The notes under the pieces were generated by a model that was not told the origin of the DNA, did not search any database, and saw only the letters and a program-made list of their open reading frames with translations. Shown here piece after piece: positions 12,401 to 26,112 of a DNA stretch of 64,000 nt; the first letter of the stretch is position 1, and each line of letters begins with the position of its first letter. The DNA is taken from NCBI GenBank assembly GCA_035222895.1, contig JAVYIG010007457.1, positions 26,001 through 90,000 of the forward strand. The letters run 5' to 3'. The position numbers were made by a program, and so were the translations under genes. The stretch is from Strongylocentrotus droebachiensis (Eukaryota > Echinodermata > Echinoidea > Camarodonta > Strongylocentrotidae).

Positions 12401-15400
12401 ACTTCTTTCACACATAAATGAAATTACTGAATGCTCAATGTCAACTATACAAAAACTCACTTCTTAGGCGACAATCTGGCGTCACAAGTAAATAAATTTG
12501 TCTCTCGACAACTGCTGACGTCTTGCTCTGTACTCTGTCAAGTGGCGTAATGAGGTATCTTTAAAAACCGAAACTTAGCGATTATGTAACTCGCTTCTTC
12601 TGACTCCAAATCTACGGTATCTTCAAATTACCATCAATAAAAAGAAAACATTAAATAGAAAAACAAAATAAGGTTTGTTCATCAAACCATTACCAATCAT
12701 GTGAAAGAATATGTTTTGAATAATACATGATGATAAAAATGTTGACGGGAAACCGCCTACTAATTGATATATTTGGTAAATTAGTGTATCTCTCGCCTGT
12801 TGAGAGATACAAATGCACGTGTCGCGCACGTGTGTGTAGTCCCATATACATCTTTCTGTGTACAGTGATTCTAACTTGATGAAGACTTGGCCAAATTTCT
12901 TATCATTTTGATGATTCCAGAACCTTGCAGTACATCTATGCTAGATGATCAACCTTTTCTGATCGATTTCACAATGTTTCTTTCACAATGCAATCGCATG
13001 ACCATAACTCGTCTTTAGCTTTATATTAAGGAAATGTCACTTTCCCAGTTGATTGAAAAAGTTTTACAATATATTCTCTGTATAAATTGCTGATGGGACA
13101 TATTTAATTGGACAACATTTTGTGTCACATAAATTCTTTTCCACCTTGTTACCATGAATCTTTTAGGATATTATGCTGGGTGATTTTCATAGATAAGCAG
13201 CTAAAATTGCACCTCTCAATAGTTACATGAAGACTTGGGGTGTCTGTGGACCCAAGATGCTCAAAGATGCTTATTGCATCTTAGTGATGATGATTTCCTG
13301 TGATTAAATTGCATTTTTAATGTAGATAACTTTGGTGATTTCATCATCTTCCAATAATCATCCACACAGACATTCATCAAGCTTCAGCCGATGAAAACCC
13401 TGAGACTGACTTTGCTACCGAAAATGAAGACCTTGACCTCGGCACTGCGGACGAAGAATACGAAACAGGATGGGACGATGATGACGACGATGTAGCGGTC
13501 AGCAGGAGCGACCCGATGACCATCGAGGAACCTGTAGCACGTATGAAGGTCAAGGAGCAACATGCAGTGGCGCCCTCTATGGGGGCCATGTTGCCTCCTG
13601 AGATTAAAGGTGATCCTACAAAGAAAGAGCAAAGTAAATTCAAAGATTCCTTTTTATATTTCGGTGTTTTGCCTGCTGTGAAGCTGTAACCTGTACCAAG
13701 TGTGGAACTTCTTCGCATGGCTTTGTATTCTCTTTTTCAAGAGAAGTGGTAACGTAGAAAACTTAGTTTGAGGTAGAATGTAAACAAATCTATCTGTAAC
13801 CTGTTCTTAATTTGTAGACATATATTTCCCTTAGATACCCTGTTTGATTTAGCTTTCTATTTTTTTCTTTCTCTCTGTTTTATTGTTATCACCTGAAGTA
13901 AAATTAACAAATCCAAATTATACAGTCTGTTTTTTTAAATCTCAAGACTACCAATAACATTGAAAAGATTTAGTGTTTGTAGAACACTTTCTGTATAATA
14001 ACTTTCCCCATTCCCCAATGGCAATAGTGTTTGAAACCTTGTTCTCAGATTTAAAAAATGTTGTTAAAATACACGTAGAGCTTGAATCTGCATGTAATTG
14101 TAAAAAGTTTGAAATTGTAAGCAAAATGGTCATTGTAAGACCTGCTTTGATTAAGCAGTAACCTGGCCCAAAAAGTTGTATGTTCCAGCAAAAAACAACT
14201 ACTGAAAAAAGTTGAAAAAGTTGAAAGGGTCTCTATGCCTAGTGACTAGTCAGGAATTTGCATGTTGACTGACATCCATTACTCTTCTACTTTCTTTGCT
14301 GCAGTGGGTCTTATTTGAAAATATTATCTAAATGGGTCTTTGGTGTAATACATGAGAGTTATGTCTTCTTTTTCGTAGCTTTAGTTTTCCTTGTATTTTC
14401 ACAGTCTCTTTTGGTAAAGGGAGTAGGGAACCTTTGTCATGGAGTACTATTCTCTTGGTGTATGTTCACTTGGTGTATAATGATATGTTTTACCCTTGAC
14501 ATATATTTTCATTCCTTTCCATCAGTTGAACTCTTTTATGTGTGGAATGACCTAGAATACTTGTTTATGTCTTCTCTTCCATTTTAGATTATTAGAATAA
14601 TTATTGTAATAAGGTTTTACTGTATTTTTAAATATAGTAACTGACAAAGTAGAAGTTTACATAGAGTAGAAATAACTGAGACTAGATAAATGGTGCTGAC
14701 AAATTGCTAAGCTAGTCCAAAGTTCTTTCATTTGTTCTTTACTAATTCTAAAACATGAAAATATTTCATACCTGGTATTGTTTTATAAATAATGTTTTTA
14801 CACCAACAAATAATCATTATATATGTCTTCTAACAGGCAATGCATTCAATTGTTTATTGAACTAAATATTCTACACTATGATATGAACCAATACCAGTAC
14901 TCTGGTGAGCCGTACGTCATTAGACTGTATGTGAACTTGGTTTTGTAGTGGTCATGAAACTTATTAACGTAGCCATATATTTGAATATATTTTAATTAGA
15001 TTCCTTTACACTTAATAATGTAGGCTCCTGCATGTAAAGGCATTATTACATAGAAGTTGCAGTTGATGTAGGATGATCTCTCCTTGTTGAAACTAACCTG
15101 GTATTCTTTGATTCCTTCCATGTTTTTGCAGTTTATCCAGATCTAGATGACACCGAGCCCCCTGTAAGTCCCTCCTCAGATGACGTGGCTCTGTCCCCTA
15201 CAGACATACACAGAATGGGATCTCCCATGTTCCCTACACAGCGCAAGAACAGCCTTGGTGTCATATTCCATCATGACCTAGATGGCAGCGTCCACTCTCT
15301 CCAGAGATCGTCCTCGGCAGCGTCCCTTGGGATACACTCGGAGCACACCGAGTCTGACGATGGCAACAGCCTCATGATGCCTTCCTTTGCTTCTCATGCG

Positions 15401-18400
15401 ACGACACCGACCATCGAGGCACTGCATGACGATGACTTCCGCACTCCACCATTGACGGACGATGAGTTTGCTAGTGAGAATGAAATGCCTGATGTCCCGG
15501 AGGATGAGAGCGTTCATCCCAAGTCTCACGGCTCTGTTACCGAATCGCCCTACGCTTCAGATGGCTATTCGGATGAGGTGGATGATTACTTGGCAGAGAT
15601 CGCATCGCCGACATTGAGCACTCGCGAGGCGGACACATTGACGCCCACTGCCCATCTGACGGGAATGCGAAAGAGCGCAAAGCGGAAGTCGTGGGTGAGC
15701 ATCGCAAGCAGTCATTCTCCGGCTCCAACAGAGAGCACGCAGTTTGGAAGAACAGAGTCCTCCCCTCGATCCAGCCGAAGATCACCAACATCGCATCTGT
15801 CCGAGTCCTCGGAAGAATCTGGCAGCGAAGAGTCTGGATCAATGTTGTTCAGCGATAATGAGATCGCAGGACATTGGTCAGACGAGGAAGACCACAGGCT
15901 GGTCAAGTCAAAGCTACCAGCAGAGAGCACCCCCAAAGATCCTAACTTTGTATCGCGGCGAGTAGCCATGAAGTCTCCTGCCAGCCCTGAACCCATATCA
16001 GAAAGCTTCCAGGATGCCTCTCCATCCCTACCAACCATGTCCCCACCGCTCTCCTCCCGCTCCTCATCCCTGACACCGTCCCAGGCCAGCCAGATCTCAC
16101 TCACCAGCCCCATCCAGGATGAGGAGGAGGCAATGTCACCTAACTCCACCTTGAGCAGTGTAGGTGCCCTCACTCTGACACAGACGATGCTCTCACAGAC
16201 AATGATGTCTACAGGATACATGAGTGAGATCGACATGCCAAACCTTCCTTATGTTACCCCAGGTAAGTCCAAATTTTTTCACTAAATTTTCCTTTAAATC
16301 TCCATATTTTGTCCTTTTTCTTTGAAGTGGTAAAATACTGCTGACATCAGTCCTTAGAACTTTAAAAGGGACCACAGGAACATAAAATTGAGAACATAAT
16401 ACAAATAACATCCTGTGAAAATTTCACACTTTCTTTGGTAACCACTAAAGAGTGTCTATGAAGAATGTTTTTAGAATTTCTATGGGTTGATATTTTGGTT
16501 ATTCAATAATGTACTGATCTTAGCTGATACAACATGGGATGTACATGCGTAATTCTATCTATTTTCTTCTCTTACCTTAATGTACATATGACCTGTCTAA
16601 GTGAACTGATGTAATACAGCAAACAAAGGAATATGTACACTTAAAGGGGGCATGTGCAAATAATCACATAGCAAATTTAACCCAAAAAAAAATGCAAATT
16701 CGCTTGAAATTCCCCTTTAACCTCTTTACTCTTTGTATTTCTATGTACCTCTTCTATCTCATCTTATCATGTTTAATGATTTTCAGTTGAAGGTTATTTA
16801 TTTCATGTAATGTAAAGCGCCTAAAAACAATAGTGTTAGCTTAACTAAAATAATAGGGGTAATGATATATCTGTAAAGCGCTTAGAGACATTTGTATTAA
16901 GCACTATATAAAAGCGGAATATTATTATTATTATTATTACTATTACTATAATCACCATGATATTTCCTCTTTACAGAGAACACCTTTGAAGTTCAACTCA
17001 ACAAGGGCTCTCAGGGGCTAGGCTTCAGCGTGATGGGGGGCAAGGGCACCCACACCGACCCTAGAAAGTGCCTCATCAGCATCAAGAAGCTCTTTGCAGG
17101 TCAGGCTGCCTCCCAGAGCGGTCTCGTGGAGGAGGGCGATGTCATCCTGGCGGTCAACGGCGAGTTGGTCCACGACGCCACACATCCGGTAAGTCGGTCT
17201 CAAAGATAGTCTGTGTTGAAATCATGAGCCATGCTACCGAATGTGGGGCCAGAAGATTTGACCATAAAATTATTTTTTAAAGTAATTGTGAGTGGTTATG
17301 AGTGAGGGCATGACAGAAAAATGTTTGACATATTGCTTGTGTGAACTGTACATGTATACATTGACCAGGAGGATGTTTCGCAAAGACTAAGATTGACTTA
17401 AGCTGGACTTGAACTATGGCATGCAGGCCGTTCATGCCACTTGTTCCTCTAACACTTCATAGCATTGGTTTCTCAAGGGAAGTCCAAATCTTTGTCACAA
17501 ATCAACAAAATGTACATGTTCTGATAGTTGATTGAAGGTTAAAAATATTATCTAAAGATCATAATTGAGACACCAATGGTGAAAGCAACCAGTGGCATAA
17601 ATGGCCTGCCATAGTTCAAGTCCAACTGAAGATGATCTTAGTCTTTGAACACCCCCCTGATATGCAATCAAAAAATGATTTACTCCTAGAAAGCTCCCAA
17701 AAATAACTCTAGGAGAAAATGTTGATAAGGATTAAAGATAAAATTGTAAATGTACTACTTAGTCATAAAAGAAAAAAGTACCAAAACCCCTTTTTAGGTA
17801 AAACAGAATTGTGCATATGAAAAATTAAAGAAAAATTGTGGAAAAGTATTAATTAATTATTCATATCAAAAGATTTCCTATGGAAAAAAGGTATACACAA
17901 TTTGTGCCACTGCTTAGGCCAATAACCTCTATTGTGTGTGAACTCCCTCTCTCTTTCCACCGGTAAACAATTTCTTGGGCGTGTGAGTTGTGTGAATTGA
18001 AGTTATCAGCGCAACGATGCTCAGTAATTAGGTGTGATCTACATGTACAGGGGGTTTTTCACAAAGATCCTAAGTCGAACTTAACTCTAAGTTGGACTTA
18101 AAAATTATGGAGAGCCGTTTGTAGCCTTAAAATAAAATATAATCAAAAGCGAAAAATGAAGTACCTGTAGTTTAGACTTTTTATAAATTCCACATCAAGA
18201 ACATGAAATCTCCTAGATAATAGAAAATATGAATGATTTGAATCAACATTTTATGCCTTTTAAAATAACTTTTGCAAAATATTTTCATAGATGCTGACGG
18301 CTTTCCATAATTGTTAAGTCCAACTTAGAGATAATTTCAACTTAAGATCTTTGTGAAACACCCCCCTGATCATCTTGAATGATATCTTCTGTTATCCCTC

Positions 18401-21400
18401 TGTAGCTATCCATCGTAACATGTCAAAAATCAGCTGATAATTGACCTAGTTTTCAACTCTACCCCCTCCCAAATCATTCACAACTTCTAGTATTACACCC
18501 CTATACATCCACATGAACAGTGCTGTCATTATACGACAAAAGGACATAAGTGACAGATATTCAAAATAATCAAAGAGATGATTGGTACATCAATCTACTA
18601 CAAAGTCAAAGAAGGACACTGCATCTTTACAACTCATCAGATTAAAGTACAAGATTGAACAGAAAGCTGAAATCAGGCAACATAAACACAAATTGAAAAT
18701 CAAGTTAATCAAATTAGTCAATACCTGTGTGTGTAGAACTTTTTTTTCTTTCTTTGCCTCATCAGAGGATTTATTAAGTATACATAGTTACATTCAAAGA
18801 TACAATACTACAAATCAAATTTACATAAACAGCCTTTCTCCCTTAATTGTAGCCCAACCTTCCTTAAATACTTTGAAATCTGTGCTTAAAACCAACTTAA
18901 AACCAGCACCTTATTTGGTGGCGGCACATGACGACACACCTCCAGTTTAAACACCTTTACGGCATCTTTTGGAGGAATCCTACCAAGTACCAAGTATCAC
19001 AAATGTGTAGAACTTAGTTGTACCTTTACAACTCTCTTCTGCTTTGTAAGAAACCCACACACACAGAAAAGAAGAAAATCACTAAAAGCATGCACTACAT
19101 TAGGAGTTACAGCCAGTTTGCTATTTATTTCTATATTTGGCAATATTCTTCAAGTTTCAAAGTTTATTCAACACTCTTCATGAAAACGTTTAAAACATAC
19201 AAATACAGAATGGAAAAATAAAAAAACAAGAAAGTGATAACAAATTACAATGGCAATTTAAAAGAGCATTTGGGATATAGGCAGGAAGGAGGGATTCCTT
19301 ATATGAAAGCCTACCCCTAAAAACACACATACAGTGGAAAAAAAGAAACAAGAAAAAAAAAGTCACTTATTCCCTTTTTGCAGTTCTAACTGCTGAATAT
19401 ATAGGGTTGAATGCTCATTAGGAGAAAAGCCCCCTGTGATCAGAGATTTCCTGTATGATCCCCCTCATAACAAGGTATTGATTTCATGTTGCAGGCCCTT
19501 CCACATTGCGTTATACATACATGTAGTTTGTCTGCAAACATGTTTTTGGGGTGTAAACTCCACTTTAAAAGTTTTGCTATCTACAGGTGTACATGTAATC
19601 AGAATTTCCTTTTATTTCTATAGATGTAATTAAATCATTGTGATTATTTTTTGACTGTCCTTTACGAACTATAATGGAATTTCATTTTCCTAATTTTGTT
19701 ACAATGTAAACAGTAGTATTGGTGACTAAATCATATGAGAAGGGTGGAAACTGTCCTTGCATGTTTATTTGTACAATCATGTTTGTGGTAAGAAAGGTAA
19801 GGTATGAACTCACGAACGAGGAGCTCTGGTTAATTAGCGGCTAGGGCTACTGAAATATGAAGAGAGAGAGAGAGAGAGGGGGGAGGGTGACAGACAGACA
19901 GAGTTAGATTGAGAGTAAATGTAGGAAGGGGGCTGTGCATAGGTTCCTTGTGCATTGCTTGCGCGATGGTACAGGAAGTCCGGCAATGGGAACACAGTTG
20001 TGATAGCTAACTCTTTACGAGCTTGTTATCATCGAGTGAATAATTGATAGAATCCTCTTTTCCACCCCTTTTTGTCTAATTCCAATTACTTTTCCAATTT
20101 ACTCACAGAAAAGTAAACCACAAGCTATTTTTGAACGCGGAAAGAGAACATTTGGCCTCGCTCATTGTTCACGTAAATAGCATTAGTGCACTTTCTAAAC
20201 ACTCAAGGTTTTCAATAAAAGTTTCCAATTGTCCCAATATTTGTTTATTTATGAGTACATAAAGTTTTAGACTTACATACCGGTACACATTTAGACATGT
20301 ACTACTGTAGGAACATGTACTTTGCAGTTTGGCAACATATACATGTATGTTACAAGCAACATGAACATATACTTATATATTTTCATTTTTAATCAAAGGG
20401 TTCAGATGTTTGTGTTTTTTCATTTCCACTTTATATGAAATGAAGAAGAAATATCATGAGAAAACAAATCAAATTAGCAAAAAGTACAATGAAAAAGAAA
20501 GAAACATGTACACATATATAGTAGAGATTAAATCCTTTGATGGGAAATGGAAAAATGTAATATTAGTCAAGTATAACAGTCCGGAAGAAGTTAGCAAACA
20601 TTATTTGTCTTAAGTAATACATGCTTGTCTAAACCCCATGGTGTGTTTAAAATACATGTAGCATAGACATGTTTTTAATTACAACAGATCACAAGACAAC
20701 TTTGTAAATAACATTAGTGACAAACTTTTCTCATACTCTATTTAAAGGAGAATATGAATTAAAACAAAGGGTGTCAGACAGACAATAATTTCATTAAAAT
20801 TCTCATGTGATCTGTTGTAATGGAAATGCTAGAGGCAGTTGGATTAAGTATTTAAGGGGGAAACATAGTTCCGTCATTATTTGGAATGATTAAATATACA
20901 GTACCATGTAATTAATAGATTGCATTAAGTGCATCCATTATGGAAGCACTAATTTGTTTAAGCAAAATTAGATTGTTTTTCTTCTATTTAAAGTAATCAT
21001 GTATTAATGGGGATCTCAGGCTTCTGATATCAATTAAAAAGGAATCACTTTTGTCACAGCAAGCAGTGATAGTCTGCTTATAAATGGAGGCCATATGCAA
21101 CTACATCTACAAGTAATTGCACATTGAGAAAGTATGGAACATTCTAAGAGTGAATCTGGCAAAAATCATAAGACCTCATCTGAAGTCATCTCGTTGTTTC
21201 ATTTTTCATCGTAAAATAGATAACTATTCAAAGCTTGCGATCTTCATTAGATCGCATTCCAAAAATGATTATGGTTGTATGTACCGGTACTTGTGATATA
21301 CCTCAACATAATAACTTTGGATTTACAAACTCTAGCTGATATTTAGTTTCATTTCCCCCTGAAAATGATGAAAAAGTCTAAACTTGTGATGAACAATTTC

Positions 21401-24400
21401 AAAGCATCCATTCTAGACATGAGTTGATTTACCTGTGAAGATATCACATATGGCTTGACTAAATTACTCCTAATTGAGAATGTACACTATTCAGAACATT
21501 AACCTTGCAATATTCATTATTCATGATTTGGCAATCAAATATATATCCCCCCCTCCTAATTGATTTAAGCCCCAATCTGTTGGTATTGATTAAAAGTGAA
21601 TCATATAATTAGTTGGAAGAAATCACTATCCGCCCTTACATGTAGTTTAGGTCATGATTACTAATGTCTATTTAGGATTGAGACATTTTAAGAACGTTTT
21701 AGATTAAAATGTTAAATGTTAAAATGAGTAAAAGAACACTCAAGAAAGTTCCCCATCAAATGATACATTCTTGATTTCAAAATTGTCATATATGTACATT
21801 TACTTAGAAAAAGTCAATTCCGCTGTAAATCAAGAACATATTTATTCAGAATATTAATCTATCAAGAATCCCAAGTCCACATTTAGTTTCATAATTTCTC
21901 TTTCAAAAATGAGTAATTTTCCTAACTTATTCTTTCTAATGAGGGAGAGCTTATATAGTCTTGATGAAGAACATGTCTTCTTGTGACTTAGCTCTCTGTC
22001 TGGTCTGGTCTGTAGATAGTCAAATGGGGATTAAATAATGCCATCTTGATGTGAAAATTGACGATTTGGGGGGAACAATTTTGTGAGAAGAGGAATAAGC
22101 TTGGATATGAAGGATTAAAGGAGGGATTAAGATTAGAGGATATTTTAGGCAGCTCTTTTAATATTTATCGAATGTGATGACTACTAATGAGTAAATATAT
22201 ATATACATGCACAATATATCTGTATAAAGTCTGGAGTTCATTGAATACACATGTATGCTGTACATGCTGCAATGCACCCACTTGACCAGTAAATATCAAT
22301 TTCAGTCACGAATCTTTTTATGAGGCCGCCATCAATTTCAAGCCTTACCGCTCACGATGGCGGTCTCCTGCGTTCATTGATTGGATTATATATTATATTA
22401 TATGTGTTATATTATATTATATTATATGTGAGAGTATGTATAGGTGTATATGTGTATGTGTATGTATGTATGCATGTGCTGCGTATATGTAGGTATATGT
22501 GCGTATATATGGATATATATCTATAAAAAAAAGTTTAAGCTCACTTCCTTATTTTGTATTCATTATGTATCATGACTATATTGTTTATCTTATGAATTGT
22601 TTTGTATATTATCTTTGTAAACACATTTTATATTATGTATTGTATTATTTTGAACGCAGAAATAAAAGCAAACAAACAAACAAACAAACAAACATTCAAT
22701 TTCTAACTTCTTTGAAACTTGAAAGTAGTTCCAAAAATGAAGTTTGAGAGTCAGATTGAGTATGTCTGCAAAATTGATTAAAGGAAGAAAATGAGACTCT
22801 TTTAAAGTGATGAAAGGAAAGAGGTTTGAAATATAAAGATAGAAAGGCTTGTAAACGAAAGTAGTACTTTGTGCACCTGTAGTTCCTCCTAAAAGCGCCA
22901 GTGAATACATTATGTCTGAAGTAGGAATTTATATTTGGGAAAGGGAAAAACTTTGAATCGTCATATGATTGCCATCTTGATTTATGAAGCTGGATACAGG
23001 ATTAAGAGAGTTTTGAAATTGACTTATTTAAATTATACCAAAATCCATTGAATTCTAGACTAATGGTAAGAGGGTGAGAATAATTGCCAAGAATAAAGCA
23101 AAAAGCAGGTTACAGGTGATAACAAAGTGGTTCTTGGATACTTGATAGTTGGAGCAAATGCAGGCCTTTATAACATCCCTTGTTACTTGTAATCTTCAAG
23201 ACAATGCAAGAAATTATGCAACTATACATGTGAGTTCTATTTTAGGATATTCCAAATCAAATCATGGCCGGGAGCTTATGTCACATTAGCTAGCAGCGAT
23301 CATAACAAGGAAATGTGCATTGTCTCATGTGTCGTTTTGAGTTCATACCCGCATGACAGGAATTAAGGGGAATGTTTTTAAATTCATTTAGCTTGGCAGG
23401 GTGACACATACTTTGTTATAAATAGAGTATCATGTTTGGGACATCCCATACTGACTCTGTGCCCCAACGACTCAACAACCAAATAATATTTAACACATTG
23501 CCACATGTGACTACTTCAGGGTGTACAGCAGAATTCTGTTTTTCTGTACTGCAATTTTTGTTTGTTTTTGTGATCACTTCATGAAAACTAATAAGTGACA
23601 AATGTGTCTTTACATTCTTGAACAATATGCTGTTTGGATTTTAAGTGTACTTCTGTAGTTGTTTTGGAAATTGTGGATTTGCTTTTAACAGATTGCCGCT
23701 TTTGGATTATCTTGGATTAATGCTCTTTACCATCATAGCTCTTCAGCGGAATGGATATTTATGTCTTTACTATTCATTTTTATAAAAGTGACTTGTGAAA
23801 TATGGATTCTCAAAGAATGATTGAAAATGGTGAATTTTAGCACATGTGCCTTTATAGATGAAGTACGAGTATAGAAATAGTTCCAAGATTTAGATGATGA
23901 AGTCTGTTGATTTGTTGGTTCGCTTTTGGAAACAAAAGGTATGGAGACTCGAACAGTATTTCACATTTAAATGTTTCATTATCTATCTGTAAACTGTGTG
24001 GAGAAATGTAGATATGACTTATATTCTCTTTTTCTATAGGTGCCGTATTATACAGTTTTTACAGAACTATCCAGGACTATGAATCATCACAGTATATTCG
24101 TTCAGTAGTATTTTATTTTTCGAATACTTAAGTGGAATAGACTCAATTTTTGAAAATAGTTGAATAAAAATTATGCCTGAAGAAACTTAGACAGTAGTGC
24201 TTGATTTAATTGCCTTGTCTTTTATGGTACAGTATTAGTAGCAATAGATGTCTACCACATGTCCTCTCAACCTTGAAGTGTTGTATATGCTTTTTAGGTG
24301 GTACTAACATTTATTTACTCTGCCATCAAAGTAGTTAAATTGTCTATTACTTGACTAAGAATATAAATGTAGAGAAAAGCATTGCTAAAAGTTTTTAAGT

Positions 24401-26073
24401 GAGAGAAAGAAAAAAAAAATCAAAATTCATTTTTATTATAAGAATTATATTTCTTCCACAGAACAAATAACTCTGAAATCCTAAGTATCATAACTGCAAG
24501 AGGAATAATTTCAATTGAAATTAATTTCATTTCACTTCTGACCAAACTTTTAGATACATTGTCATTCAGTCTGACATAGAGCAAACATATAGCAAAAGCT
24601 AGCCCTGTTCAAAACCCTACACATTCTGTATTAGTCATAACTATATGACTAATGATACAGAATGAATAAAAACTTGTTCCCTAGACTATTTGATTTGATT
24701 TGTTATTACTCTTATTTTTGTAATCGATCCAGGAAACGGTGGCTAAGTTGAGAGGTGCCCAGGAAAATGTGAAACTTCTCCTGTGCCGACCCAGTGAGGA
24801 GGAGCTTCTCAGGCTTCTTCAAAAGGTAACCATTAAAGCCCCACTGTACTACTTGTAGCTACATGTACTTGCTCCCTCTATATAGAAACAATGCCTAAGC
24901 GGTGCCCGTTGGTCCCCCATGATCATCTTTTTCTTATGTTAATTGAGAGCTGAGTTGATGAGAAAGCCATCTGTCAGTGACCACCCTGGGAGGTCTAATC
25001 CCTCTTAACCAAACTAGTACAGAAAACCTTTAAAGCTTCACAATCGTTAGGTCATAAAAGTAAATAAATCATATTAATTAGGCTTAAAATGTATTGACAA
25101 ATCTTCTTGAAAGTTTTATTACCACAACTAAATAAGTGAAAATAAATGGCCATTTGCAATAATTATTATATGTTATGGTCTCCTATTACCATATACATTT
25201 GTTTAATAATACCTGGTATATATGCTTCATACTGTTTCTTGATGTGGTAAATAAGCTTGTTCATTAATAAGAACTACATGTATATTGACAGTGTTATAAC
25301 AGATTATAAAATCTTGAATCCCATGATCTTTAACTAGTTTTTCAACTTATGTACTGGTAATAAAACGGTTGAATACTAAGTACAGGAAATCATTGTTTCA
25401 TTCTAACCTCCTCTTATCTTTGTAGAAGTCTGAGGAGCTGCAAGCCAAGCGAAAAGCTGCCCCTCCTCCTTTGGACACCCCTGCTGCTGGTAACAACTCC
25501 ATGCCCCTCTCCAGTCCCCCCAGCTCCCCACCCTTCTCCCCGGACCCCAAGATCTCCAACCCCCCTCTCTCCCCTACCATCAATGACCTCCCACCACCTC
25601 CTCCATCACCACCTTCTTCCCCTCCACACTCTGATTCTGAAGACGATGGGGAGGATGTCACGGAGGATGTCACGGATCAAGGTGCACCGTTGGAGAAACC
25701 ATCTCCCGTGTCTAAACTGGCAGCGGCGGATAGAAGCGCCTTTTCAGAGGTGTCGCCCTCCCTCCCCAAGCTGGGAGCGGTGGACATCAAGTCAAAGATC
25801 CCTGTGAGTAGCAAGAGGAAGTCCCAAGACTTGGGGGTGAAGGGGAAACCCCTTCTCTCTCCATCTTCCAGTACGGAAAGTTCTCCCAGGAAGATGCAAC
25901 AGATCATGTCAGAACCATCCTTTGATTATGAAGAGGTAATTGATTCAAGATGGAATATACATGTATATAATGATAAAATAAATAATTACTAAAACAAGAA
26001 AAATCCTTTTGTATACCAGAGTGAAATATACAGATCAAACACACCCTTTACCCCCACCGCTCCCCCCCCCCCC

Positions 26074-26112
<39 letters not shown>

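Larger units (their letters stand above)
17189..24732 (+). other. Largest PTPN13 intron (7.5 kb), splits PDZ2
   Basis: It contains two family B inverted-repeat elements (17365, 18048), a 144-bp inverted-repeat element (20678), an AG microsatellite at 19861-19880, a TA-rich tract near 22380 and a LINE-like tail ending in (CAAA)n at 22693. A 122-codon ORF at 18582-18950 ends in a LINE-tail-like segment ([15 protein letters not shown]) but I do not support it as a gene. Much of 19000-22300 and 22950-24700 shows nothing recognisable. Confidence 0.7.

Noticed and set aside
15278-16236. Long minus-strand ORFs (up to 174 codons) opposite PTPN13 exon 6
   Set aside because: They are shadows of a GC-richer coding exon; no domain, no splice structure and the plus frame is clearly coding.
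18582-18950. 122-codon ORF in the large intron
   Set aside because: Composition is that of intron sequence; the end resembles a LINE tail, and no start context or domain supports a gene.
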